DNA of 64,000 nt from Nitrospira sp. (GTDB lineage Bacteria; Nitrospirota; Nitrospiria; Nitrospirales; Nitrospiraceae). Location of the stretch: the NCBI GenBank assembly GCA_030444405.1, contig JARFPM010000005.1, positions 1 to 64,000 on the forward strand. The letters are read 5' to 3'. The notes under the pieces were generated by a model. It was not told where the DNA came from, made no database searches, and saw nothing but the letters and a program-made list of their open reading frames with translations. Every line of letters begins with the position of its first letter. Positions within the stretch are counted from its first letter, which is position 1. This document shows, piece after piece, positions 42,854 to 53,518 of the stretch. Both the position numbers and the translations under genes were made by a program.

Positions 42854-44026
42854 ATGTCACAGAGATCTGCAGGGACCTTGGCCTTGCCGTGGTCCACCGT
42901 CAGCCCGCGCGCTCCGAAGCGGGTGGGGATGGATCATATTTTGCTGTTCGTGACCATCACGCTGGCGCTGGTCGGCCTTGTGATGGTCTTCAGCGCGAGT
43001 GCGGTAGTGGCGGGCAATCGATTTCACGACTCGTGGTACTACCTGAAGCGCCAATTAGCATGGCTGACGTTTGGTTTAGTGCTTCTCCATGCGGCGTCCA
43101 GTGTCGATTACATCTGGTGGAAGCGCCTTGCGTTTCCGCTTCTCGGTCTCATCATCGCGTTGCTGGTGGTTGTTCTGATTCCATCGATCGGTGTCGCGGC
43201 CAATGGGGCCCGGCGGTGGTTGCGGCTGGGGCCTATTTCGATTCAGCCGGCCGAGATGGCGAAATTGATCGCCGTGATCTATCTGGCTGCGTACCTTGCA
43301 AAAAAAGAAGATCGACTTCAGCATTTCTCAACGGGGCTGTTGCCGGTGCTGCTCGTCATCGGGGTCATCAGTGGGTTGGTCCTCTTAGAGCCCGATTTGG
43401 GAACCGTGGTGGTGCTGGGTCTGGTGACGGGGGGGCTTTTGTTCGTCGGCGGTGCGCGCCTGTCTCACCTCGCAACGTTGGCGTTATCTGTTGTGCCGAT
43501 CGGGTTCGCACTTGTCCTGACATCCAGCTACCGGCGCCAGCGGTTCATGGCGTTTCTAGAACCTTGGAGGGATGCGTCGGATACTGGATTCCAGATTACG
43601 CAATCGTTCTTGGCATTTGGGAGCGGGGGGCTCTTTGGGGTCGGGTTGGGGGAAGGCAAGCAAAAACTGTTCTTTCTCCCGGAAGCCCATACCGATTTTG
43701 TGCTGGCACTCGTCGGCGAAGAGCTTGGGTTCGTTGGAGCGGGGGTCATCGTTCTTTTCTTCTCGCTATTTGTGATCAGGGGATTTCTGATCTCCACCAG
43801 AGCGCGTGTTCCGTTCGGCCGCTACCTGGGAATCGGCATCACGATGCTGATCGGTATCCAGGCGCTGATCAATGCCTGTGTTGTGACGGGGCTGTTGCCG
43901 ACCAAAGGTCTTACATTGCCGTTCGTCAGTTATGGAGGATCTTCCTTGGTAATCAGCCTGACCGGAGTGGGGATTTTGCTGAACATCTCGCGGGATCGGC
44001 AGGCTGGACGAGAAGAGGCGAGATAG
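42854..44026 (+). CDS. ftsW: Peptidoglycan glycosyltransferase FtsW
   Basis: A 390-residue SEDS protein with ten membrane helices. 'LVMVFSASAVVA', 'GARRWLRLGPISIQPAEMAKL' region, 'LLEPDLGTVVV' and 'FVSYGGSSL' are SEDS signatures. It polymerises septal glycan with FtsI. The first 25 residues precede the membrane part. Another long frame runs through this gene but only its last part (murG) is real. Confidence 0.94.
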   Translation: MSQRSAGTLALPWSTVSPRAPKRVGMDHILLFVTITLALVGLVMVFSASAVVAGNRFHDSWYYLKRQLAWLTFGLVLLHAASSVDYIWWKRLAFPLLGLIIALLVVVLIPSIGVAANGARRWLRLGPISIQPAEMAKLIAVIYLAAYLAKKEDRLQHFSTGLLPVLLVIGVISGLVLLEPDLGTVVVLGLVTGGLLFVGGARLSHLATLALSVVPIGFALVLTSSYRRQRFMAFLEPWRDASDTGFQITQSFLAFGSGGLFGVGLGEGKQKLFFLPEAHTDFVLALVGEELGFVGAGVIVLFFSLFVIRGFLISTRARVPFGRYLGIGITMLIGIQALINACVVTGLLPTKGLTLPFVSYGGSSLVISLTGVGILLNISRDRQAGREEAR

Positions 44027-44034
44027 CAGAGCGG

Positions 44035-45177
44035 ATGTGGATGGGCAAGTCACCAATGACGATTGTGATTGCGGCGGGTGGTACTGGTGGGCATCTCTAT
44101 CCAGCTGTCGCGCTGGCTCGAGAGTTTCTCCGCCGCGATCCTTCCACCAAGATTCTCTTCGTCGGGACGGTGCGCGGGATCGAGTCCAGGGTGCTCGCTC
44201 ATGAGGGATTCGAGCTGGCGTTAATCACCGCTAAGCCGGTCATGGGAAAAGGACTGCTGGATGTCGTAAAGGGAGTGCTTTCTGTGCCTATTGGGATTTG
44301 GCAATCGCTGGACATTCTGAATCGGCGGCGGGCTGATTTAGTCATCGGAGTTGGTGGCTATACGAGTCCGACCATGTTGCTCGCCGCTGCCTTGAAAGGA
44401 ATTGCCCGCGTAATTTTGGAGCCAAATGCCCATCCCGGATTGGCCAACAAAGTCGTTGCTCCCTTCGCACAGAAGGTTTTTTTGGCATTTGAGTCAGCCG
44501 GGACTTTCTTTGACCGACGAAAGCTTCGCGTCGTCGGGACCCCTATCCGACAAGAGTTCTTGGTGCAACCAGACCACAACGCGTCAACCAAGCAGGATGG
44601 CCAGCACCTGCTGATTTTTGGTGGGAGCCAGGGGGCCAGAGCCATCAACAGTGCGGTGTTGGAGGGCTTACCCCAACTGAGGCAACGTCTACCCAGCCTG
44701 ACTATCACGCATCAAACTGGGGAAGCAGATTTTGAGCGAGTTAGTGATGTGTACCGAACACTGGGTATCAAGGCCAAGGTCGTGCCCTTTCTCTACGATA
44801 TGCCTGCTGTTCTTCGGACGGCCGATCTGGTGGTGGCTCGTGCCGGTGCGATGACGATTGCCGAACTGACAGCCTGTGGGAAAGCCGCGATTCTAATTCC
44901 TCTGCCGACAGCCATCTATGATCACCAGATGAAGAATGCGCGGGCGATGGAAGCGGCGGGAGGTGCCATTGTTCTTCCGCAGGCAGATCTCACCGGAGTG
45001 AGGCTGGGTGAAATGATTGAAGCTGAATTATCGGACCCGCAGCAGTTGGAGAAGATGCAACGGAAGAGTTTGGAGATGAGACGAATCGATGCCGGTGAAG
45101 TGATCGTCGGTGAATGTTACGCGCTCATGGGAGTGACACATGACACCAACCAATCTGCTAGAGCGACCGGAGGTTAG
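44035..45177 (+). CDS. murG: UDP-GlcNAc transferase to lipid I (MurG)
   Basis: From ATG 44035 the protein has 380 residues; ATG 44041 and 44056 are alternatives. '[15 protein letters not shown]', '[10 protein letters not shown]', '[11 protein letters not shown]', '[11 protein letters not shown]' and '[12 protein letters not shown]' identify MurG, a peripheral GT28 glycosyltransferase that forms lipid II. Its 3' end overlaps the preferred murC start by 38 bases. Confidence 0.95.
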   Translation: MWMGKSPMTIVIAAGGTGGHLYPAVALAREFLRRDPSTKILFVGTVRGIESRVLAHEGFELALITAKPVMGKGLLDVVKGVLSVPIGIWQSLDILNRRRADLVIGVGGYTSPTMLLAAALKGIARVILEPNAHPGLANKVVAPFAQKVFLAFESAGTFFDRRKLRVVGTPIRQEFLVQPDHNASTKQDGQHLLIFGGSQGARAINSAVLEGLPQLRQRLPSLTITHQTGEADFERVSDVYRTLGIKAKVVPFLYDMPAVLRTADLVVARAGAMTIAELTACGKAAILIPLPTAIYDHQMKNARAMEAAGGAIVLPQADLTGVRLGEMIEAELSDPQQLEKMQRKSLEMRRIDAGEVIVGECYALMGVTHDTNQSARATGG

Positions 45178-46627
45178 TGGTATTGGGGAACGGGGGATTC
45201 GATCACAGACTTCTGCAGGACGACAAAGGCTAAGCCGCATGCACTTTCGCAAGACACAACAGATTCATCTCGTCGGAATCGGCGGGGCCGGTATGAGCGG
45301 CATCGCAGAAGTCTTACTCACGATGGGATACAAGGTGACCGGGTCGGATCTGCACGCTTCGGAGACGACCAAACGACTGGAAGAACTCGGTGGGAAAGTC
45401 TTCATCGGTCATCAGGAGTCCAATGTGGGGGAGGCGCAAGTTGTGGTCATCTCTTCCGCCGTAGCGGCGAGTAACCCCGAAGTGATGACGGCGAAGGCCA
45501 AGCAAATTCCAGTGATTCCCCGCGCGGAGATGTTGGCGGAGCTGATGCGTCTGAAGTTTGGGGTAGCAATCGCCGGCGCTCATGGAAAAACAACCACGAC
45601 CTCGATGGTCGCGAACGTCTTGGCGCAGGGTGGCCTCGACCCCACGATGGTGATTGGAGGCAAGGTCAATGCCTTGGGCAGTCACGCACGGCTTGGACGA
45701 GGCGACCTGCTCGTAGCGGAGGCAGACGAAAGCGATGGATCGTTTCTTCGTCTCTCCCCGACCATCGTGGCGGTGACCAACCTGGACCGCGAGCATCTTG
45801 ATCACTACGGGTCGATGGAACGCATTAACGAAAGCTTCTTGGAGTTCATCAACAAAATCCCATTTTATGGGTTGGCGGTATTGTGTGCCGATGACAATCA
45901 TCTGGCCGTACTGTTCCCTCGCCTGGTTAAGCGGTATCACACCTACGGGCTTCGCGATCGCGACGGGATGGCACCGGATTTTAAGGCAACCGACATCAGC
46001 CTGAGACAATGGGGTGCCGAGTTCCGGGCGTATTTCCGTGGAAAGAATCTTGGCCCCTTCCGATTGGCCGTGCCGGGCATCCACAATGTTTCAAATGCTT
46101 TGGTGGCTATTGCCATCGGCCTCGAGCTGGAGATTCCTGTAGACCTGATCCGCAAAGGGTTGGCGGCCTTTACCGGAGTCGAACGGAGGTTTCATTTGCG
46201 AGGCGAAGCCGGCGGTATCATGGTGGTCGACGACTATGGCCATCATCCCACCGAGGTGAAAGCGACCCTCGCAGCCGCCAAGCAGGGCTGGGATCGTCGA
46301 CTGGTGGTTCTTTTTCAGCCGCATCGATACAGCCGGACGAGGGATTGCATCGCCGAGTTCGCGCATGCCTTTGATTGCGCCGACGTACTGTTCACGACGG
46401 AAATTTATCCGGCCGGAGAATCACCAATACCGGGAGTTTCTGGAATTGCCCTCGCTGAAACGATCAAGTCGGCGGGCCATCCATCGGTGACCTTCATCGA
46501 GCGTAAGGAAGCGCTACCGGATCAAGTACTGCCTCATCTACGACCGGGCGACATCCTCCTGACGTTGGGCGCGGGTGATATCTGGAAGGCTGGAACCGGG
46601 ATTCTTGCCCGGCTTGAGTCTGCTTGA
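45140..46627 (+). CDS. murC: UDP-MurNAc:L-alanine ligase
   Basis: A 495-residue Mur ligase: '[18 protein letters not shown]', '[12 protein letters not shown]', '[10 protein letters not shown]' and '[10 protein letters not shown]'. It adds the first L-Ala. ATG 45140 has GGGAG six bases upstream but gives an N-terminus about 33 residues longer than usual and overlaps murG; ATG 45239 ('[13 protein letters not shown]') is the conventional start and cannot be excluded. Confidence 0.95.
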   Translation: MTPTNLLERPEVSGIGERGIRSQTSAGRQRLSRMHFRKTQQIHLVGIGGAGMSGIAEVLLTMGYKVTGSDLHASETTKRLEELGGKVFIGHQESNVGEAQVVVISSAVAASNPEVMTAKAKQIPVIPRAEMLAELMRLKFGVAIAGAHGKTTTTSMVANVLAQGGLDPTMVIGGKVNALGSHARLGRGDLLVAEADESDGSFLRLSPTIVAVTNLDREHLDHYGSMERINESFLEFINKIPFYGLAVLCADDNHLAVLFPRLVKRYHTYGLRDRDGMAPDFKATDISLRQWGAEFRAYFRGKNLGPFRLAVPGIHNVSNALVAIAIGLELEIPVDLIRKGLAAFTGVERRFHLRGEAGGIMVVDDYGHHPTEVKATLAAAKQGWDRRLVVLFQPHRYSRTRDCIAEFAHAFDCADVLFTTEIYPAGESPIPGVSGIALAETIKSAGHPSVTFIERKEALPDQVLPHLRPGDILLTLGAGDIWKAGTGILARLESA

Positions 46628-46633
46628 TGGCTC

Positions 46634-47578
46634 ATGAAGAATCGGGTGCACACAGACGGAACGAAGACACGACCAATGCGGGCGCTGCGCAGGTTGGAGC
46701 TTGCCGTGGCGGGTGTTCGCGGGGTGGTTCGCTTCAATGCACCGCTTAAGGAGTACACGTCGTTCCACATCGGTGGTCCGGCCGATGTGTTGGTGGAGCC
46801 GGCTGACGAGGAGGATGTCGTCCGTCTTGCCAAGCAGACGCACGAACAGAAACTTCCGGTCTTTGTGTTGGGTGGCACCAACGTCCTTGTCCGAGACAAA
46901 GGAATCCGAGGCGTGGTGGTCAGTCTGGCAAAGTTACGCGCGATCAAAGAAGAACCAGGATCCATTTTGTATGCCGAAGGAGGCGTCGGCATGCCGACGC
47001 TGATCGGCCATGCTATCCGCCGGTCTTTGGCCGGATTGGAGTGGGCGGCCGGTATTCCTGGTACCGTTGCAGGATGTGTCGTGATGAACGCCGGGACACG
47101 ACTCGGTGAAATGAAGGATTCGGTGAAAGCCGTCCGGATCGTGTCGCCGAAAGGCGAACGCATTGCCTGCCCGGCAGAAGCGATCGAGTTTCGATATCGC
47201 CGGGCGATATTGCCGCCGGGTGTTGTAGTCGGGGTATGGCTGCAGCTGAGGCCGGGAGTGCGGTCGGACATCGAAAAGGTTGTGAAAGACTATCTCCACT
47301 ACCGCCGTGAGACGCAGCCGCTCGCGCTACCGAGCGCCGGCTGTGTGTTCAAGAATCCGCCAAATGATTCGGCAGGACGAGTCGTTGAAGCGGCAGGACT
47401 CAAAGGAACCTCGGTCGGAGATGCACACGTTTCGACCAAGCATGCCAATTTTATCGTGAATCAAGGGCATGCCAGTGCCACCGACGTGCTTGCGCTGATC
47501 AGGAAGGTGCGCGATCGAATCGCTCAAGAGACAGGGATCAAATTGGAGCTGGAATTGAAAGTCGTGGGTGAAGCGTAG
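46634..47578 (+). CDS. murB: UDP-N-acetylenolpyruvoylglucosamine reductase
   Basis: A 314-residue FAD enzyme. 'YTSFHIGGPADVL', 'VLGGTNVLVRDKG', 'AAGIPGTVAGCVVMNAG' and 'SAGCVFKNP' identify MurB. The last block has Cys where E. coli MurB has its catalytic Ser, a substitution in the proton-donor position. It reduces the enolpyruvyl group to make UDP-MurNAc. Confidence 0.95.
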   Translation: MKNRVHTDGTKTRPMRALRRLELAVAGVRGVVRFNAPLKEYTSFHIGGPADVLVEPADEEDVVRLAKQTHEQKLPVFVLGGTNVLVRDKGIRGVVVSLAKLRAIKEEPGSILYAEGGVGMPTLIGHAIRRSLAGLEWAAGIPGTVAGCVVMNAGTRLGEMKDSVKAVRIVSPKGERIACPAEAIEFRYRRAILPPGVVVGVWLQLRPGVRSDIEKVVKDYLHYRRETQPLALPSAGCVFKNPPNDSAGRVVEAAGLKGTSVGDAHVSTKHANFIVNQGHASATDVLALIRKVRDRIAQETGIKLELELKVVGEA

Positions 47579-47593
47579 CGAAAGGCGATAGCC

Positions 47594-48577
47594 GTGACGA
47601 TGGGTCGTATGACAAATGCCAGGATCGGCGTGCTCATGGGAGGACGATCTTCAGAGAGGGATATTTCGCTGAAGACCGGTCAGGCTGTTTATCAGGCGCT
47701 GATCCGTCGAGGATACGACGCGGTGGCCATCGACGTCACTAATCGTCTGCATCGAGATTTGGAGGACCACAAAGTCGCCATTGCTTTTCTCTCGCTGCAT
47801 GGACCGGGCGGAGAAGACGGAACCGTTCAGGGATTTCTTGAGACATTGGGAATTCCCTACACCGGGTCCGGTGTACGCGCAAGTGCCGTGGGAATGCACA
47901 AGGCGGCGACAAAAACGTTATTGGCCGCACATGGTATTCCGCTACCGGCCGGAACCGTTGTGCGGGCATGCGACAGGCCGTCATTGGCAAAGGTCCTGAG
48001 GCAGGCCAAACTGAAGTTACCGATTGTCGTCAAACCGGTTTCACAGGGATCCACGATTGGAGTCACCGTCGTGCGTCGAGCCGGCCAATGGGGGGAGGCT
48101 CTCGACCTAGCCCATCGCTATGATCCAGAGGTGATGGTGGAGAGTTATATTCCCGGACATGAAGCCGCGGTTTCCATTCTGGGAACAGCCACGGAAGGTC
48201 CGAAAGTACTTCCGGCTATTGAGATCGTGGCGCCCGATGGTTTTTACGATTTCTCGGCAAAATATCAGAAGGGCAAGACTCGGTACCTCTGTCCCGCTCC
48301 GCTCCCTCCCAAGGTGGTTCACCACATCGGTGAGTTAGCCCGACGAACCTACGAGGCCTTAGGGTGCGAGGGAGCCGCTCGCGTAGATTTTCGCATCACT
48401 CCAAGAGGTCGGCCGTATGTCTTGGAAATCAACACAGTTCCCGGTATGACGGAAACGAGTCTGCTGCCTATGGCCGCAGCTCAAGCGGGAATTGTGTATG
48501 ACGACTTGGTCGAGCAGATCCTTCAGTCGGCACTCGATCGTGCGAGTCGCTTTGCACAGGTAGTCCCAAAGGAGTGA
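47594..48577 (+). CDS. ddl: D-alanine--D-alanine ligase
   Basis: A 327-residue ATP-grasp ligase: 'GVLMGGRSSERDISLKTG', 'HGPGGEDGTVQG', 'PIVVKPVSQGSTIGV', 'RVDFRI' and 'EINTVPGMTETSL'. It makes the D-Ala-D-Ala dipeptide used by MurF. GTG start at 47594. Its stop overlaps the first possible ftsQ start. Confidence 0.95.
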   Translation: MTMGRMTNARIGVLMGGRSSERDISLKTGQAVYQALIRRGYDAVAIDVTNRLHRDLEDHKVAIAFLSLHGPGGEDGTVQGFLETLGIPYTGSGVRASAVGMHKAATKTLLAAHGIPLPAGTVVRACDRPSLAKVLRQAKLKLPIVVKPVSQGSTIGVTVVRRAGQWGEALDLAHRYDPEVMVESYIPGHEAAVSILGTATEGPKVLPAIEIVAPDGFYDFSAKYQKGKTRYLCPAPLPPKVVHHIGELARRTYEALGCEGAARVDFRITPRGRPYVLEINTVPGMTETSLLPMAAAQAGIVYDDLVEQILQSALDRASRFAQVVPKE

Positions 48578-48582
48578 GTGCG

Positions 48583-49440
48583 ATGCGATTCTTGGGAAGA
48601 AAGCGGCGACCTCCGCCAGTGGGTCCACGAAAGAATCAGTGGAGGGATCCGCAAGGAGCGAGAGCGGCGAAGGAAGTCGGCTTGGGAAAAACAGCCAGAC
48701 GGAAAGTCCTTGCTCGATGGGTCGGACTAGCGACCGGTACGGGGCTCGTGGCATGGTTCGTCGTGATGGGTGTGAAATATTCCGGTCCTGCTCTCCAAAC
48801 GTTGTTGGAAATCAAGACCATCACAGTCGAAGGAGGCCACCACATCGATAAACAGAAAGTGCTCGAGCTTGCAAAGGTGAAACTCGGTACAGGACTCCAC
48901 CATATTGTCACGAGAGTCATTAAGGAGCAGGTGGAATCTCATCCGTGGGTCAAAGAAGCCGAAGTGACCCGTGTTCCGTTTCATGAGTTACGGATATCCC
49001 TAGTCGAACGACAACCTGCTGCGGTCATCCGCGCCGATTCCCAAAACTTTCTGACTGATGCGGAGGGGTATGTGCTTACCAGGCTCGGCCAGATCGATGA
49101 TGACGCCTTGCCTCTCGTGACGGGAATCGATTCCAAAGGCCTGTTGGAGGGGACTGAATCGGTCAGGCACGTCATCGCGTCGGGCATCGAGCTTGCAAAA
49201 TTAGTCCGCCAAACATTCGAAGGCCGGCTGCAGGTGAACGCCGAAAACCCGTCAAACCTTGTCGCACTCGTGCAGGGAGTGCGATTCCAGTTCGGGGAAG
49301 AAGGGGTTGGAGAGCAGTGGGAACGGTTCCGACGCGTCAAACCGACGCTAAAAACCCTGAACTTTGACGGTCATGGGCACGGAGCGAACGAAGTGGATCT
49401 CCGGTACGAGAATCGGATCATCGTACGGGAAGGGGGGTGA
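48583..49440 (+). CDS. ftsQ: Cell division protein FtsQ
   Basis: A bitopic protein of 285 residues with a basic cytoplasmic N-terminus, one membrane helix ('GLATGTGLVAWFVVMGV') and a POTRA domain ('TITVEGGHHIDKQKVLELA' region), followed by the FtsQ beta-domain. It scaffolds the divisome with FtsL and FtsB. ATG 48583 is preferred over GTG 48574, which lies in the ddl stop codon, because AAAGGAG is better spaced. Confidence 0.88.
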   Translation: MRFLGRKRRPPPVGPRKNQWRDPQGARAAKEVGLGKTARRKVLARWVGLATGTGLVAWFVVMGVKYSGPALQTLLEIKTITVEGGHHIDKQKVLELAKVKLGTGLHHIVTRVIKEQVESHPWVKEAEVTRVPFHELRISLVERQPAAVIRADSQNFLTDAEGYVLTRLGQIDDDALPLVTGIDSKGLLEGTESVRHVIASGIELAKLVRQTFEGRLQVNAENPSNLVALVQGVRFQFGEEGVGEQWERFRRVKPTLKTLNFDGHGHGANEVDLRYENRIIVREGG

Positions 49441-50678
49441 TTGCGGTGCCGAAACGGGATCAAATTCTGGTCGGACTCGACATCGGAACCACGAAGATAT
49501 GTGCGATTGTGGCGGAGATGACCGATGCCGGAGGACTCAGCATTATCGGCGTCGGATCGAGCCCCTCCCGCGGCCTACGCAAAGGAGTTGTCGTTGATAT
49601 CGAAAGCACCGTCGAATCAATCAAGAAAGCGGTTGAAGAAGCAGAATTGATGGCGGCCGTCCAGATCAACTCGGTCTACACCGGTATTGCGGGTAGTCAC
49701 ATTTCCGCTGAAAACTGCAAGGGCGTCGTGGCACTGAAACGGGCCGAGGTGACTCGTGAAGATATCCAGCGGGCCATCGAAAGCGCTCGTACTCTCGCCG
49801 TGATCCCTCATGAACGCAGGATTCTTCACGTGTTACCACGAGAGTTTATGGTCGATGGGCAGGAAGGTGTGCGCGAACCGTTGGGCTTGTCGGGTAATCG
49901 TTTGGAAGTCAACGTGCACGTCATCACCGGCGCCGTGACCTCCGCCCAGAACATCGTCAAGAGCGTGAATCGAGCCGGACTCGACGTCGTTGACATTATT
50001 CTCCAGCCGCTGGCGTCCAGCGAGGCGGTTCTGAGCCAAGAGGAGCGAGACTTAGGCGTGGCGATGGTGGACTTGGGAGGAGGGACGACGGACCTGGCTA
50101 TTTTTCTGGACGGCAGCATCCGTCACTCAGCGGTCCTCCCCATCGGAGGCCAAAATTTGACGAAGGATTTGGCCATCGGCCTCCTTACCTCACAGACCGA
50201 GGCTGAGAAAATCAAAACTCAGTTTGGCATTGCGCGGACTGAGTTGGTGACCGGGCATCAGATCGTCGAAGTGCCGTCGGTCGGAGATCGGCCGGCTCGA
50301 ACATTTTCCAGACGGGATATCGCTGAGATTTTGGAGCCGCGTGTTGACGAGATGTTTGAACTCGTTCGAAGAGAAATTGTGCGCGCGGGCTATGAAGGGA
50401 TGTTGGGCGCCGGCGTCGTGATTACCGGCGGCACATCCTTATTGGACGGCATGCCCGATGCCGCTGAGAAAGTCTTGAACTTGCCGGCGCGCCGAGGCCT
50501 GCCTTCCGGTGTCGGAGGGTTACGCGATATTGTCGGCCATCCAAGTCATTCAACCGGGGTCGGTCTATTGTTACACGCCCGGCGACATGTCGATGAACTG
50601 GAAACGGCCGGGCTTCGCAATGGGGGGACCTGGGCCAAAATGCGCGGGTGGACAAAGCGGGTGTTGGAGGTCTTTTAA
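49437..50678 (+). CDS. ftsA: Cell division protein FtsA
   Basis: A 413-residue actin-like ATPase. 'LVGLDIGTTKICAIVAE', 'SHISAENCKGVVAL', 'VDLGGGTTDLAIF' and 'GVVITGGTSLLDG' mark the actin fold and the 1C domain. The C-terminal 'WAKMRGWTKRVLEVF' is a likely amphipathic membrane anchor that tethers FtsZ. GTG 49437 overlaps ftsQ by four bases; GTG 49446 is an alternative. Confidence 0.95.
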   Translation: MIAVPKRDQILVGLDIGTTKICAIVAEMTDAGGLSIIGVGSSPSRGLRKGVVVDIESTVESIKKAVEEAELMAAVQINSVYTGIAGSHISAENCKGVVALKRAEVTREDIQRAIESARTLAVIPHERRILHVLPREFMVDGQEGVREPLGLSGNRLEVNVHVITGAVTSAQNIVKSVNRAGLDVVDIILQPLASSEAVLSQEERDLGVAMVDLGGGTTDLAIFLDGSIRHSAVLPIGGQNLTKDLAIGLLTSQTEAEKIKTQFGIARTELVTGHQIVEVPSVGDRPARTFSRRDIAEILEPRVDEMFELVRREIVRAGYEGMLGAGVVITGGTSLLDGMPDAAEKVLNLPARRGLPSGVGGLRDIVGHPSHSTGVGLLLHARRHVDELETAGLRNGGTWAKMRGWTKRVLEVF

Positions 50679-50741
50679 CCTTTAAAACCCTTGCGGGCGG
50701 CGGGTGAGTCGTCGTGCGAGGCGATGGGAGGAGGTGCCCCA

Positions 50742-51938
50742 ATGTTCTCATTTCAGGAAGATCTGCTGTCGCCGGTCCGCATCAAGGTGATCGGAATCGG
50801 CGGTGCCGGGTGCAACGCGATCAACACGATGATCACCTCGGGACTCGCGCGCGTCGATTTTATCGCGGGTAACACCGATCTTCAGGCGCTTGATCGGTCC
50901 CTGGCGCCGTATAAGATCCAACTCGGGCCGGAACGAACCCGCGGGTTGGGCGCGGGGGCAAAGCCGGAGATCGGCAGAGATGCCGCGCTTGAAAGTAAAG
51001 AGCACATCCGAGAATGTCTCGAAGGGGCCGACATGGTCTTCGTCACAGCCGGGATGGGGGGAGGGACCGGTACCGGAGCCGCTCCCATTGTGGCCAGCAT
51101 CGCTCGTGAAATGGGCATCCTCACGGTAGGCGTCGTCACGAAACCGTTTCAGTATGAAGGCCAACGGCGACACAAGCACGCGGAAGAAGGAATCCGCGAC
51201 TTGCGTCGGCACGTTGATACATTGCTCGTGATTCCGAACCAGCGGCTGCTGGGGATCGTCGATAAATCGACTCCGCTTCTTGAAGCATTCAAAGTCGCGG
51301 ATGATGTGTTGCGGCAAGCTATTCAAGGCATCGCCGACGTCATTACGACCACGGGACATGTGAACGTCGATTTTGCCGATGTCCGTACCGTGATGTCACA
51401 CACCGGACGAGCGGTCATGGGCATGGGCGTTTCCTATGGACCGAATCGGGCGATCGAAGCGGCTCAAAAGGCCATGTGCAGTCCTCTTCTTGAAGAAGGT
51501 AGCGTCGAGGGGGCCCGGGGAGTCCTCCTGAACATTACGGGAGGCCCCAGCATGTCGCTGCACGAGATCGAAGAAGCCGCCTCGATCATTCAACAGACGG
51601 CAGATCCCGAAGCCAATATCATTGTCGGGCAGGTCATCAATCCGGATATGGGGGAGGAACTTATCATTACGGTAATCGCGACCGGGTTTGAACGAGAAGA
51701 GGACTCAGCGGCAGCCACGATCGGAGCTGATAGGGTAACGAGTCGACTGGCCAAACCCGTCCCTTCAGTGTTGGCAGGCATGGGCGCGTCACTGGCGGTA
51801 GATCGACCGATGAAAGACCTCGATCGCCCAACCTTTTTGAGAAGAATGAACGATGTGCGAGAGTCAATGGACCGGGCGGTGTTGACCGCCGAAGATGAAT
51901 GGGATGTGCCGACATTTCTTCGCAAGCAAACAGACTGA
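50742..51938 (+). CDS. ftsZ: Cell division GTPase FtsZ
   Basis: From ATG 50742, seven bases after GGGAGGAGG, the protein has 398 residues. '[12 protein letters not shown]', the tubulin signature '[10 protein letters not shown]' and the T7 loop 'NVDFADVR' are intact. It forms the division ring. The C-terminus is unusual: the conserved tail peptide that binds FtsA and other partners occurs twice, as 'LDRPTFLRR' (residues 360-368) and '[12 protein letters not shown]' (387-398). The frame open from 50691 is not used. Confidence 0.96.
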   Translation: MFSFQEDLLSPVRIKVIGIGGAGCNAINTMITSGLARVDFIAGNTDLQALDRSLAPYKIQLGPERTRGLGAGAKPEIGRDAALESKEHIRECLEGADMVFVTAGMGGGTGTGAAPIVASIAREMGILTVGVVTKPFQYEGQRRHKHAEEGIRDLRRHVDTLLVIPNQRLLGIVDKSTPLLEAFKVADDVLRQAIQGIADVITTTGHVNVDFADVRTVMSHTGRAVMGMGVSYGPNRAIEAAQKAMCSPLLEEGSVEGARGVLLNITGGPSMSLHEIEEAASIIQQTADPEANIIVGQVINPDMGEELIITVIATGFEREEDSAAATIGADRVTSRLAKPVPSVLAGMGASLAVDRPMKDLDRPTFLRRMNDVRESMDRAVLTAEDEWDVPTFLRKQTD

Positions 51939-51979
51939 TCTCGTGCATTTCTTCACGTGATGAGGTATTGAACTTGAAT

Positions 51980-52723
51980 ATGACAAGCGCATCGGTCATT
52001 ACCGTGCCGGCGTTTGCGGATGGCGGGAGTCAGGTTCGCCATTTTTTCGGGACCCGCCGACATGCCATGAGCCTTGGCCTTGAAGTGGGAATCCCGCAGA
52101 GGGGGATAGCAGGCGTAGCATCGTCCTTATGGACCCTCTCAGTGAATCAAGTTCATGGAACGGAGGCGCTGGTGGTGGACCGTGCCTTGGCCCAGACGGA
52201 CCGATTTATGGGCGGGTGGGATGCCTTGGTCACTGATCGACCTGGGATCATGGTGGCGGTGCGGACGGCAGATTGTGTTCCGATCCTGATGCATGATCCT
52301 AAACGTCGGGTCGTGGCCGCCGTCCATGCCGGCTGGCGGGGAGCTGTTGCCGGTATTGTCCCCAAAACGTTGGCACTGTTGGAGTCTCGCTTTGGCTCGT
52401 GTCTGGAGCATGTACGGATCAGCATCGGCCCATCGGCCGGGGTTTGCTGCTATGAAGTGGATGAGCCGGTTCTCGACAGTCTGTGTCAGGGATTTCCGGA
52501 TTGGAACAAAGTGGTACGAACGAAGAGAGACGGAAAAGCGCATCTTGATTTGAAAGCGCTCGTCAAAGAACAGGCGAAGGCCCTCGGGGCGGCTTCGAAG
52601 TCCATCACGACCGTCAATGTCTGTACGATTTGCCACGAAGACCTCTTTTTTTCCTATCGACGGGAGAGGAAAGTCAACGGCACCATGGTCAGCGCCATCG
52701 GGTTGCCGATGAGGCGAGGATAA
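51980..52723 (+). CDS. pgeF: Peptidoglycan editing factor PgeF / laccase-domain protein (YfiH)
   Basis: A 247-residue protein of the YfiH/DUF152 family. 'VNQVHG', 'DALVTDRPGIMVAVRTADCVPIL' region, 'AAVHAGWRG' and 'CTICHEDLFFSYRR' contain the His/Cys residues that form the metal or nucleoside site. Members remove wrong wall precursors (L-Ser for L-Ala) in E. coli and have purine nucleoside activities. Its place after ftsZ is common. ATG 51980 is chosen by domain start. Confidence 0.92.
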   Translation: MTSASVITVPAFADGGSQVRHFFGTRRHAMSLGLEVGIPQRGIAGVASSLWTLSVNQVHGTEALVVDRALAQTDRFMGGWDALVTDRPGIMVAVRTADCVPILMHDPKRRVVAAVHAGWRGAVAGIVPKTLALLESRFGSCLEHVRISIGPSAGVCCYEVDEPVLDSLCQGFPDWNKVVRTKRDGKAHLDLKALVKEQAKALGAASKSITTVNVCTICHEDLFFSYRRERKVNGTMVSAIGLPMRRG

Positions 52724-52807
52724 TTCAGGATCTGCCAATTCTGAGGCTTTTCCGTTAGAATAAGGACGGTTCGCTGAATGAGCGGCCGCGACTCGTGCGA
52801 GAGGACG

Positions 52808-53518
52808 ATGGAACCGCTCATCCAGGAAGCGATAGCGAAACGTGTTCAATCGGTTCTCGCGAAAATTCGGTCGGCGGAAGAAAAGGCCGCACGCCCTGCA
52901 GGTGCGGTGCGACTGGTGGCCGCGACAAAGACCGTGACGGTCGAACACATTGCGGCAGGCGTGCGTGCCGGCTTGTCTATCTTGGGTGAAAATCGTGTCC
53001 AGGAAGCGCTTCCTAAAATAGCCGCCCTCACCCAGGCACCGGTTCACTGGCATTTTATCGGACAGCTGCAACGAAGGAAGGCACGGTCCGTGATCGGTCT
53101 CTTCGACCTGATTCATTCGGTGGATAGTCTCGATCTGGCTCAAGAAATCAATCGCCGTGCGGGAGAGGCCGGTCGTGAGCAGAATGTCTTGCTGGAAGTG
53201 AATATCGGGAGGGAACCGACTAAGGCGGGTTTTCATCCCGATGACGTTGTGCGATCGGTATCAATGATGGCGCAGCTTTCTCATACCTGTATCAAAGGCT
53301 TAATGACGATCCCTCCACCGACTGCTGATCCGAATTCGGCCAGGCCCTATTTCCGCGAACTCCATGAGCTCGCTCGGCAGATTGCGGCATTAGACTTACC
53401 GACCGTGAGGATGGATGAACTGTCGATGGGAATGTCAAACGATTATGAAGTAGCCATTGAGGAAGGGGCGACGCTGGTCCGTGTTGGCACCGCCATCTTT
53501 GGAGCGCGTCATGTCTAG
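52808..53518 (+). CDS. yggS: PLP homeostasis protein YggS
   Basis: A 236-residue single-domain PLP-binding TIM barrel (COG0325). The PLP lysine is in 'LVAATKTV'; 'LGENRVQEA', 'HFIGQLQRRK' and 'LSMGMSNDYEVAI' are family signatures. It buffers pyridoxal phosphate. ATG 52808 follows GAGAGGA; the 52778 start would add ten residues. It overlaps proC by eight bases. Confidence 0.94.
   Translation: MEPLIQEAIAKRVQSVLAKIRSAEEKAARPAGAVRLVAATKTVTVEHIAAGVRAGLSILGENRVQEALPKIAALTQAPVHWHFIGQLQRRKARSVIGLFDLIHSVDSLDLAQEINRRAGEAGREQNVLLEVNIGREPTKAGFHPDDVVRSVSMMAQLSHTCIKGLMTIPPPTADPNSARPYFRELHELARQIAALDLPTVRMDELSMGMSNDYEVAIEEGATLVRVGTAIFGARHV

Noticed and set aside
42682-45177. An 831-codon frame spanning murD, ftsW and murG
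   Set aside because: Only its last part is real (murG). The stretch over ftsW is an open frame in the wrong phase with Ser/Arg/Gly-rich, low-complexity composition.
46091-46366. Antisense frames inside murC and other wall genes
   Set aside because: Ordinary shadows of GC-rich coding sequence without start signals.
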